Under the pieces are notes generated by a model, which worked only from the letters and a program-made list of their open reading frames with translations, was not told where the DNA came from and searched no databases. Source: a bacterium (lineage in GTDB: Bacteria; Bacillota; Clostridia; Lachnospirales; Lachnospiraceae). Taken from it: a DNA stretch of 64,000 nucleotides. The translations under genes and the position numbers were made by a program. The stretch's first letter is position 1; each line of letters opens with the position of its first letter. The DNA lies in the NCBI GenBank assembly GCA_023664305.1, contig JAMPFT010000007.1:80947-144946 (forward strand). Direction: 5' to 3'. This document shows, piece by piece, positions 50,726-58,341 of the stretch.

Positions 50726-51778
50726 ATGAAGAAAAAGGGAAAAACGATTATTTCCGTGGGAGCCGTCCTGGCGGCTTTCTGCGTTGCGTTCGTGCTGATC
50801 TCCATGCTTCTCCAGCCGAAATATATGACAGACCTGGAGGAGGGCAGCTTTATCGCCGAGTATTACGACGAGGCGGGCGGCCACGACGTCATATTTCTCG
50901 GGGACTGTGAGGTATACGCAAACTTTTCTCCCATGGAGCTGTACCGAAACAACGGCATTACGTCCTACATCAGGGGAACCCCGCAGCAGCTTGTCTGGAT
51001 GAGCTATTATGTGGCGGAAGAAACCTTCCGGTATGAGACGCCCCGCGCGATAGTGTTTAACGTGAATGCCATGCGTTATTCCGAGCCGGTCAGCGAAGCT
51101 TATAACCGCCTGACCATCGATAAGATGCGCTGGTCCAAAAGTAAGGCCGGTATTGTCTCGGCTTCCATGACGGAGGGGGAACAATTCCTTTCCTATGTGT
51201 TTCCCATCCTCCGCTATCACTCCCGGTTCGATAAGCTGACACAGGAGGATTTTTCCTATCTGTTCCGAACCAGGGACAATACCTTCAACGGCTTCCAGCT
51301 TCACACGGAAATTGTGCCTGAAGGATCTTTTCCGGTAAAGAGAGCTTTGTCCGATTATCGGTTTGGGGATATCTGCTACGAATATCTGGATAAAATCCGT
51401 CTGCTTTGCGAGGAAAACGAAACGGAGCTGATCCTTGTCAAGGCTCCCAGTCTCTATCCTTACTGGTACGACGAATACGACGGACAGATAAGAGAATATG
51501 CCGCAAAGTACGGGCTTTCGTTTTATAATTTTGTAGAGCGGACGGAAGAAATCGGGCTGGACTTCTCGAAGGATACTTACGACGGCGGTTACCACCTGAA
51601 TCTGTCCGGGGCGGTCAAGCTGTCCCGGTATTTCGGAGATATCCTGACGGAAGAACACGGGATGGAGGATCACCGCCAGGATCCCGAAATTGCAGCCGTT
51701 TACGCTGAAAAACTGCAGACCTATGACAAGACGATTGAAGAAAGAATGAGGTTACAAAAAGATGAAGAAAATAACTAA
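50726..51778 (+). CDS. Membrane-anchored SGNH/GDSL-like protein, MBOAT partner
   Basis: A 350-residue protein with one N-terminal transmembrane helix (about 10-29). FLGDCEVYANFSP fits the block I position of SGNH proteins, but with Asp-Cys instead of Asp-Ser. DGGYHLNLSGAVKLSRYF has the conserved Asp and His of block V. DltD, AlgX and PatB proteins have this layout and complete acyl transfer outside the membrane. GAGGTG sets the ATG at 50726. It overlaps the lipoprotein gene by 17 bp. The Cys in the nucleophile block could be a real variant and deserves attention. Confidence 0.75.
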   Translation: MKKKGKTIISVGAVLAAFCVAFVLISMLLQPKYMTDLEEGSFIAEYYDEAGGHDVIFLGDCEVYANFSPMELYRNNGITSYIRGTPQQLVWMSYYVAEETFRYETPRAIVFNVNAMRYSEPVSEAYNRLTIDKMRWSKSKAGIVSASMTEGEQFLSYVFPILRYHSRFDKLTQEDFSYLFRTRDNTFNGFQLHTEIVPEGSFPVKRALSDYRFGDICYEYLDKIRLLCEENETELILVKAPSLYPYWYDEYDGQIREYAAKYGLSFYNFVERTEEIGLDFSKDTYDGGYHLNLSGAVKLSRYFGDILTEEHGMEDHRQDPEIAAVYAEKLQTYDKTIEERMRLQKDEENN

Positions 51779-52358
51779 GATACTTTTGCCGCTGGGAATT
51801 GCCGTGATGCTTGCAGGCTGCGGCCAGGCAAACCCGGCCGGAAACATGGAACAGAATATCACTCTTGGCTCAGGCAGCCTGGAAAACGCCGCGGGGGATA
51901 TCGCCGGAGGAAACGGGACGCAGCAGGAACCGGAGGCGTCAAATCAGGAAAAGGACTCCGCGGAGGAGGGCGTATACAGCTTTGTCTACGAAAATGTTAC
52001 TTTGACCCCGGGAGAGATTTTTGATCAGACCGCGCTGGGCGATCCCGCCACGGTCTCTGAGGTTCCCAGCTGTGCCTTTGAGGGAAACGACAAAATGTAT
52101 AACTATGAGGCCTTTGAGCTGACGGCTTACATCGAGGAGGACGGAGAACGCATTTATTCCATCTATTTTATCGATCCCAATCTGCCTACGACGGAAGGCC
52201 TGTGCCTCGGAGACACGGTGGAGGACATGAAGTCCCGTTACGGGGAAAACTATGCTGTAGAGGGTTCCTCCTACGTTTACACAAGAGGGGATACCCTGCT
52301 GTCCGTCGTCACCCAAAACGATACGATCGTCGGTATCGAGTACCGGCTGAACCGTTAA
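51762..52358 (+). CDS. Lipoprotein of unknown function
   Basis: A 198-residue protein with a lipobox (GIAVMLAGC), a 50-residue Gly/Asn/Glu-rich spacer and a compact C-terminal domain (about 70-198) with LTPGEIFDQTALGDPATVSE and GLCLGDTVEDMKSRYGENY, a PepSY/BLIP-like alpha-beta pattern seen in some clostridial lipoproteins. It overlaps the SGNH-like gene by 17 bp and closes the operon. A role in envelope modification is inferred from context only. Confidence 0.75.
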   Translation: MKKITKILLPLGIAVMLAGCGQANPAGNMEQNITLGSGSLENAAGDIAGGNGTQQEPEASNQEKDSAEEGVYSFVYENVTLTPGEIFDQTALGDPATVSEVPSCAFEGNDKMYNYEAFELTAYIEEDGERIYSIYFIDPNLPTTEGLCLGDTVEDMKSRYGENYAVEGSSYVYTRGDTLLSVVTQNDTIVGIEYRLNR

Positions 52359-52359
52359 C

Positions 52360-52510
52360 AAAGTGCCTCTGCGCGGCACTTGAAAGAATGCTTCGCATTC
52401 TTCCCTTGCTGCGGCGAGGTTTCAAAAGTGCTTTTATGTGACGCTTTGTGGCGAAGCTTCAAAGTGTCCTATGTAACGCTTAGCGAGCGAAGCTTCCTAT
52501 CGAATAAAAT
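52360..52510 (+). repeat. Dispersed repeat family A, copy 6 (compound)
   Basis: Starts with the hairpins AAGTGCC/GGCACTT and AAGAATGC/GCATTCTT as at 17.3 kb, then shows three successive versions of the box: GCGGCGAGGTTTC, GTGGCGAAGCTTC and GAGCGAAGCTTCCTATCGAA ending TAAAAT. This suggests internal duplication or nested insertion. Confidence 0.75.
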
Positions 52511-52634
52511 AGTCCATATAGAAAGTGCTGCGGTCTGTTTTGACAGACAGCAGTTTTTCTATGGGCAAATTAGACCGACGGTTTTAAAACTTCTAAACCA
52601 AATAAACCAATCGTGCCTTCCTTTTGCGGGTTTC

Positions 52635-52712
52635 TATGGTAAAATATCCTTATTCAGGGCAGGAAACGGCCGAATGGCCATCCGTACCGTGATTGCAATG
52701 CAATCATGGTAA
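52635..52712 (+). repeat. Dispersed repeat family C, copy 2
   Basis: A 78-bp near copy (five transitions) of 10072-10149 in the opposite orientation, with TATGGTAA and CATGGTAA ends. It lies 60 bp upstream of the HTH regulator ATG and may carry or overlap its promoter. Confidence 0.85.
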
Positions 52713-52771
52713 AACAAATTCATCCGGAATGCCTGCTGCCGGATCAAGCGATTGCAAAACGGAGGTTCCAA

Positions 52772-53869
52772 ATGAAACTGACTCTTCCCGAAAACATATG
52801 TCGGCTGCGAAAAGCCCATTCCATGACCCAGGAACAGCTGGCGGAAGCCCTGGGCGTCACCTTTGCCGCCGTCTCAAAGTGGGAGCGGGGAATTGCAACT
52901 CCCGATTTAAGCTATATCACAGAGATGGCCGGACTTTTTGAGGTCTCGCTGGATGTGCTGGTAGGATATCAGGTGTACAGCGGCGTCTGTGCCGCGCTGG
53001 AACAGCGGATTTTCAGCCTCCAGCAGGAAAAGAAGCTGGACGAGGCGGCCCGGGAAGCCGAAAAGGCGTTAGTTCGATATCCCAACGATTTCTGTCTCGT
53101 GTACCGATGCGGCGAACTGTATCAGTTAAAGGGCCTTGAGCACTCGGATCCGAAAGCCCTGGAGCGTTCGATCGAGCTGCTGAATCATTCCCTGCTGCTT
53201 TTGTCGCAGAACACGGATCCGGAAATCAACGAGTATTCCATCCGGACCAAAATTGCCCTGTGCTATATTTCTCTGGGGCGGAATGAACAGGGTCTGGAGC
53301 TTTTGAAAAAGTATAATATCGGCGGTATCCACAACGCCCTGATCGGCATGACCTACTCGGCATCGGAAGCGGACGACCCGGAAGCGGCGATTCCGTATCT
53401 GACAAAAGCCTTTGCCAACTGCATTACGGAGGTTTCGCGGGTCATGAACGGCTATGCAAACTACTACGCCCGCAAAAACGATCCGGCATCCGCCCTGGAC
53501 GCCGTGCTCTGGCTGACGGAATATCTCGAATCCGTCAGTCCCGGCGACGATACCGTGACCTACATGGATAAGCTCCGCAGCGCCTTTTATGCGGCGTGCG
53601 CCCATCTCTCCGATAAGATGGGCAAAACGGAGGATATGGCATTCTATTTGCGCAAAGCCTTTTCCCTTGCGCAAAAATTTGACGCGTCGCCGACCTATAA
53701 TATTTACAATAATCGGTTTGCGATCGGCGAACTGCCGAACAGCACCGCTTACGACGATGTGGGCGCTACAGCCATGGATTCCATTGAAGGTCAGATGCGG
53801 CAGGGGGAAGACTGGAGCGACGGCATGCGCGCCCTCTGGCAGAAGCTTAAGGAGGAAAACGGCGTCTGA
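52772..53869 (+). CDS. HTH (XRE family) regulator with TPR-like C-terminus
   Basis: A 365-residue protein: helix-turn-helix at about 5-65 (MTQEQLAEALGVTFAAVSKW), then a helical repeat region with TPR-like units (DEAAREAEKALVRYPNDF). CGGAGG sets the ATG at 52772. It lies 80 bp before an ABC exporter gene in the same direction. XRE-TPR regulators of this kind often respond to peptides or stress; here it probably controls the exporter. Confidence 0.85.
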   Translation: MKLTLPENICRLRKAHSMTQEQLAEALGVTFAAVSKWERGIATPDLSYITEMAGLFEVSLDVLVGYQVYSGVCAALEQRIFSLQQEKKLDEAAREAEKALVRYPNDFCLVYRCGELYQLKGLEHSDPKALERSIELLNHSLLLLSQNTDPEINEYSIRTKIALCYISLGRNEQGLELLKKYNIGGIHNALIGMTYSASEADDPEAAIPYLTKAFANCITEVSRVMNGYANYYARKNDPASALDAVLWLTEYLESVSPGDDTVTYMDKLRSAFYAACAHLSDKMGKTEDMAFYLRKAFSLAQKFDASPTYNIYNNRFAIGELPNSTAYDDVGATAMDSIEGQMRQGEDWSDGMRALWQKLKEENGV

Positions 53870-53948
53870 CATGCCGTACAGTCAACAACCCGCGGCCGCC
53901 CGGCTCATTACTCGCGAAATCATCAAACACAAGGAGGCATTTACCGTC

Positions 53949-55667
53949 ATGAATGAAAAACACGCGGACATCCGCCCTTTTACCCGGCAATTTTACCGGA
54001 ATAATACCCTGCGCTTTGCAATGGCGTTAGTCCCCACACTCCTGCTGACCGCCGTCAATTTGACGATCTCCTGGCAGATCCAGCAGCTTCTGGACCTGGC
54101 CGCCGGTGTGGATACCGGGTTTACCCTAACGCAGCTTGCGGTCATCTCGCTTCTCTGTATGGCGATGATCTGCCTGATTTTTCTCTGTCTGACTTTTTCC
54201 AGACCCCGGTTTCTGTCGCGGGCCATCGGGCAGTACAAGGAGTATGCTTTCCTGCAGATTTCAAAGAAAGGAATCTCCGCCTTTTCCCGGGAAAACACGG
54301 GACTTTACGTCTCCGCGCTGAGCAACGATGCGGCGGTTATCGAAACCAGCTACCTTTCCAATCTTTTTTCCGTCGTCAGTCAGTCCGTCCTGTTCGCGGC
54401 GGCTCTCGTCATGATGTTTTTGTACGACCGCCTGCTGACGGTTCTCTCGATCGTACTCTCGCTTCTGCCTATGCTGGTATCCCTGACGGCCGGCAGGCGG
54501 GCAGCCGCGGCGGAAAAGAATATTTCGGATTTGAATGAGCGTTATATGTCAACCCTCCGGGACAGTCTGGCCGGATTTTCCGTGATCAAATCCTTCCGGG
54601 CAGAGCTTCAGATGTGCCGCATCTTTGCGGAAAGCATCAAAAAGGTTTCTGATGCAAAGGAAAAGCGCGATAAAATCACGCTTTTGATTGAAATGATGTC
54701 CTCGCTGGCCGGGTTTATCGTACAGATCGGCGTCTTTTTGGCCGGAACCTTCCTTGCGCTTTCCGGCAGGGATATGACGGTTGGTACTATCCTGATCTTT
54801 GTACAGCTGCTGAATTTTGTCCTTGGGCCTATCGGTACGGTTCCAAACCTCCTCGCGCAGCGTAAGGCCGCCAAAGCCCTGATCCAAAAGCTGGCTGACG
54901 CGCTGACGGAAAACCTCCGGGAGGAGGGAACCGTTGAAAAGCATACGCTTACCGACGGCATCCGGCTTCACGGCCTGACCGTCTCCTATGAGCCGGAAAA
55001 GCCGGTTTTACAAAATCTCTCCTTTACCTTTCACGCGGGAAAAAGCTACGCAATCGTCGGCGCATCCGGCAGCGGAAAGTCTACGCTGCTGAACACGCTC
55101 ATGGCGTCCGGCAGCGGTTACGCCGGAAGCGTTTTGTTCGACGGCACGCAGCTGAAAGAAATGTCCGGCGAATCCCTGTATGAAATCATCTCCGTCATAC
55201 AACAGAACGTATTTATTTTCAACGCCTCCATCCGGGACAATATCACCATGTTCTCAGACTTTTCGAGGGAGGAGGTAGACCGTGTCATCGAACTGTCCGG
55301 CCTTTCCCGCCTGATCGCCGAACGCGGGGAAGACTACCTTTGCGGGGAAAACGGCTGTCTGCTCTCCGGCGGGGAAAAACAGCGGATTTCCATCGCGCGG
55401 AGCCTGTTAAAGAAGTCTCAGGTGCTTCTGGCGGACGAGGTTACGGCAGCGCTGGACGCTCAGACAGCATTCCAGATCTTTGACATGATTCTCGGCCTGA
55501 CAGGAATGACCCGCATTGTGGTCACCCACGCTCTGGATCCGAATCTGCTGAAACGCTGCGACTGCATTCTGGCGCTTAAAAACGGCGTTATCGCGGAATC
55601 CGGAACCTTTGAGGAGCTCATGCAGAAAAGGGACTATTTTTATTCTCTGTATACGGTGTCCCAATAG
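53949..55667 (+). CDS. ABC exporter, fused membrane and ATPase domains
   Basis: A 572-residue half-transporter. Residues about 15-300 hold six transmembrane helices; the ATPase has Walker A VGASGSGKST, signature LSGGEKQRISIARSL, Walker B VLLADEVTAALD and switch His in VTHALD. It should work as a homodimer exporting a lipid, drug or peptide; no peptidase C39 domain is present. AAGGAGG is placed 10 bases upstream of the ATG. It converges on the TIR-LRR gene, with six bases between stop codons. Confidence 0.9.
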   Translation: MNEKHADIRPFTRQFYRNNTLRFAMALVPTLLLTAVNLTISWQIQQLLDLAAGVDTGFTLTQLAVISLLCMAMICLIFLCLTFSRPRFLSRAIGQYKEYAFLQISKKGISAFSRENTGLYVSALSNDAAVIETSYLSNLFSVVSQSVLFAAALVMMFLYDRLLTVLSIVLSLLPMLVSLTAGRRAAAAEKNISDLNERYMSTLRDSLAGFSVIKSFRAELQMCRIFAESIKKVSDAKEKRDKITLLIEMMSSLAGFIVQIGVFLAGTFLALSGRDMTVGTILIFVQLLNFVLGPIGTVPNLLAQRKAAKALIQKLADALTENLREEGTVEKHTLTDGIRLHGLTVSYEPEKPVLQNLSFTFHAGKSYAIVGASGSGKSTLLNTLMASGSGYAGSVLFDGTQLKEMSGESLYEIISVIQQNVFIFNASIRDNITMFSDFSREEVDRVIELSGLSRLIAERGEDYLCGENGCLLSGGEKQRISIARSLLKKSQVLLADEVTAALDAQTAFQIFDMILGLTGMTRIVVTHALDPNLLKRCDCILALKNGVIAESGTFEELMQKRDYFYSLYTVSQ

Positions 55668-55673
55668 TAATAT

Positions 55674-58121
55674 TTACCAGCGCGCTCCTGACCATGCCTG
55701 TGCGATATCCGCCTCGATTTCCTCCTCTGTCAGGAAATTAACGGTTCCCCGGATATTATTTTTCGTCGCAACCTGCCTGTCCGCCGGGCAGTCCAGGATC
55801 CCGAACCAGGTAAACGTACCGCCAAAGCCCTCCGTTCCCGCCTCGTCGAGATAAGTAAAATACAGACGCGTTCCCTTTATCTCCTGAAGGAAATCCAGCG
55901 ACGTCAGCGGATTTCCGTACACTGCCAGCCGATCGTAATTTATGCTTCCCCCGAGCTGCAGGGAAGAAATGGCGTTGCTGCTCACATCCAATACATAATA
56001 AGAGTCCTCCGCTTTTGCCGTCAGGGCCTCCAGGGTTTCCACGTCTTCAATCCGGTTGTGCGCCAGATACAGATACCGAAGCCTGACCGCGTTTTCCAGA
56101 CCGTCCGTAGAGGTAATCAGGTTATGCTCGGCAGACAGCCCGCGTAACGCAGCGGAATCCGCCAACGGCTCCAGGGAAACAATCCCGTTCCCGTCCAGAT
56201 TCAGGTACTCTAAAGCCGCGGTTCCTTTCAGGGCGTCAATGCTTTCGAGCCGGTTGCCGCCCAGATACACCTTCTTCAGCGTTGCCGCGCTCTTTGCAAG
56301 AATCGAAATGTCTGAAATCCCGTTGTCCGTCAAATCGACATGCGTTAAAACCGTACAGTTCTGCAGGCCGTCGATCTCCGCGATCTCGTTTTCCGCCGCC
56401 TCAATCTCCTTTAACTCCAAAGCCTGCTCCAACCCGGTCAGGCCGGTCAGGCGGTTCCGGTTCACCCGCACGGTGCTCAGCTTCGCACAGCCCGACAGGG
56501 GAGCAAGGCTTGCAACCGCGTTATCGTTCAGCTCAAGAACCGTGAGCTGCGCCATACCCGCAAGCGGCGAAATATCCTCGATACGGTTTCCGCTCAGATC
56601 CAGCTCGCGGACCGTTTCGTTTCCGGCAAACGAAGACAGGCTCTCGATCTCGTTATCCGCAAGGCTTAAATAGACGATTCCCTGACCCTTCAGGGAAGAA
56701 AGATCCCGGATCCCGCAGCCGTCCGCCGATAACGTCCGAAGAGCGGTACAGGCCGACAACACCGTAAAGTCTGTGACGGAAGTGTTGTTCACCTGTAAAT
56801 CCGACAGAGCAGAAGCAGTCTTTAAGGGAGTGAGATCCGACAGCTCCCCGTTTCCGTTCAGGAAAATATCCGTTATCACGTCACTGAAGGTAACGGCTCC
56901 CAGCTCCGCATCGGTAAGACCGCAGCTGTCTATTTTCAGCCTTTTAAGAGACCTCAGCTCCGAAAGCACGCCGTAGTCCTTTATTCCGGTACATTCGGTA
57001 AGCTCCAGCGTCGTCAGCGTAGGCGAAAGGGAACCCAGCCGATCCGCCGCGCCCTCCTCAAAGCTGCACCCGTTAAAGTACAGGTATTTTAATTCCTCCA
57101 AAGACGCCAGATTTCGGACATCTTCCTCGGTAACCGTCACCCTGGAAAGAGACACGCTGGTCTCTCCGGGCTTGACCTCTTTCCCGGCTACCGTCACCGC
57201 GCCGCCTCCCGATGCGGCTGAAAAAACAATGATAAGGAGAATCAGCAGGGCGGCCGCAGCGCCTCCCGCCGTCAGCAGTATCTTCTTCTTTTTTCCGCTT
57301 CCCTCCTGCGTATCCTGCTTTTTATTTTCCGTCGGATTTTCGGTCTTTTTCTTTTTGCCGAGATTCTGCAGGGAGATTCCTTTATGGGGTATGACAGGTG
57401 CGTCATTTTCTGTTTCTGTCTTCGGCGCTTCCTTAGCTGCATCTTTTGGCTCCGCAGCCGAGGCAGGAGGTTTTTCTGCTTCTCTCTCCGTTGCCTTGCC
57501 TGCCTTCTTTGGCTCCGCAGTCGAGGCAGGAGGTTTTTCTGCTTCCGCCTTTGACGCCGCTTCTCCTGTTCCCGCTGCTTTCGCCGCTTCAAGACCGCGC
57601 GCGTCTCTTCCCGATTCTTTCTCCGAAACCCGCGCCTCCACATGGGATGTTTCCCGGCTCTCTCCGCTTTTTTCCCGGGGCTGCGCCATACACGCGCTCA
57701 AAAACTTCGCGGTGCAGACCTTCGCGTAAAAAGCCTCGTCATCGGGGAACGTGTATTTTGAGACGGACTGTGTTGCGGATAACTGCATCTCCATCCCCAG
57801 CGACAGCTCCACCGGTTCGAGAACAATCGTGATAAAGGACTTCTTTTTTCTCAGGGCAAAATTAATTTCTCTCCGACAATTGTGTGAATTGAGATAATTC
57901 TCCGACAAAAAGGCAATACACACCTCGCAGTTGTTCAAATGCTCCGCAATGGTTTCCGGCCATTCCGAGCCGGGATCTATCCCTTCGTCATACCAGATCC
58001 GATAACCCATCTCGGCGAGCCTTTCCACGATCGGATACACGCGGTCATTGTCTTTGTGGGCATAACTGATGAAAATGTATTTTTCCTTACCCTCGTAAGG
58101 CTCCAGCGAACAACGTATCAT
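55674..58121 (-). CDS. TIR - transmembrane - leucine-rich-repeat receptor-like protein
   Basis: An 815-residue protein. The N-terminal TIR domain (about 13-145) has YIFISYAHKDND, WYDEGIDPGSEW and SENYLNSHNCRREINFA; Glu85 fits the position of the NADase catalytic Glu of active TIRs. A low-complexity Lys/Ala/Pro/Glu linker (about 150-275, with AEKPPAS repeats) leads to KKKK and one transmembrane helix (about 279-300). About 17 LRR units of 21-23 residues follow (about 335-760; pattern LxxLxLxxNxIxDIxPLxxL), then an 80-residue cap. By positive-inside rule the TIR lies in the cytoplasm and the LRR outside. It probably senses a surface signal and triggers NAD+ cleavage or signalling; this is inference. 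Confidence 0.87.
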   Translation of the reverse strand: MIRCSLEPYEGKEKYIFISYAHKDNDRVYPIVERLAEMGYRIWYDEGIDPGSEWPETIAEHLNNCEVCIAFLSENYLNSHNCRREINFALRKKKSFITIVLEPVELSLGMEMQLSATQSVSKYTFPDDEAFYAKVCTAKFLSACMAQPREKSGESRETSHVEARVSEKESGRDARGLEAAKAAGTGEAASKAEAEKPPASTAEPKKAGKATEREAEKPPASAAEPKDAAKEAPKTETENDAPVIPHKGISLQNLGKKKKTENPTENKKQDTQEGSGKKKKILLTAGGAAAALLILLIIVFSAASGGGAVTVAGKEVKPGETSVSLSRVTVTEEDVRNLASLEELKYLYFNGCSFEEGAADRLGSLSPTLTTLELTECTGIKDYGVLSELRSLKRLKIDSCGLTDAELGAVTFSDVITDIFLNGNGELSDLTPLKTASALSDLQVNNTSVTDFTVLSACTALRTLSADGCGIRDLSSLKGQGIVYLSLADNEIESLSSFAGNETVRELDLSGNRIEDISPLAGMAQLTVLELNDNAVASLAPLSGCAKLSTVRVNRNRLTGLTGLEQALELKEIEAAENEIAEIDGLQNCTVLTHVDLTDNGISDISILAKSAATLKKVYLGGNRLESIDALKGTAALEYLNLDGNGIVSLEPLADSAALRGLSAEHNLITSTDGLENAVRLRYLYLAHNRIEDVETLEALTAKAEDSYYVLDVSSNAISSLQLGGSINYDRLAVYGNPLTSLDFLQEIKGTRLYFTYLDEAGTEGFGGTFTWFGILDCPADRQVATKNNIRGTVNFLTEEEIEADIAQAWSGARW

Positions 58122-58202
58122 ATCCCTTTTCGGACACAGTGAAAAACTGTGTCTTTCTCCTCTCGTCCGTCAAATTCTTGTCGGCAAAATCTGCTATCCA
58201 AA

Positions 58203-58301
58203 TTCTATTATAGGAAAAAATGCCTGAAAAAGCAATTGCCGGGCGGCAAAAAGCGTCCTATCGGACGCTTTTGTCGTGGCGAAGTTTCCTATAAGATAAA
58301 A
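58203..58301 (+). repeat. Dispersed repeat family A, copy 7, with inverted box
   Basis: Hairpin AAAAGCGTCC tatc GGACGCTTTT, then GTCGTGGCGAAG and TTTCCTATAAGATAAAA. An inverted version of the box, TTCTATTATAGGAAAAAA, lies 40 bp to the left, so this copy may show both ends of the element. It lies between the RecQ gene end and the TIR-LRR gene start. Confidence 0.75.
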
Positions 58302-58341
58302 AGCCTGCACACCGATTAAGGTTCCGCCATGCAGAAATGTT

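Noticed and set aside
52706-52771. Upstream extension of the HTH regulator starting at 52706
   Set aside because: It runs into the family C repeat, and the ATG at 52772 has a better ribosome site and starts right at the HTH domain.
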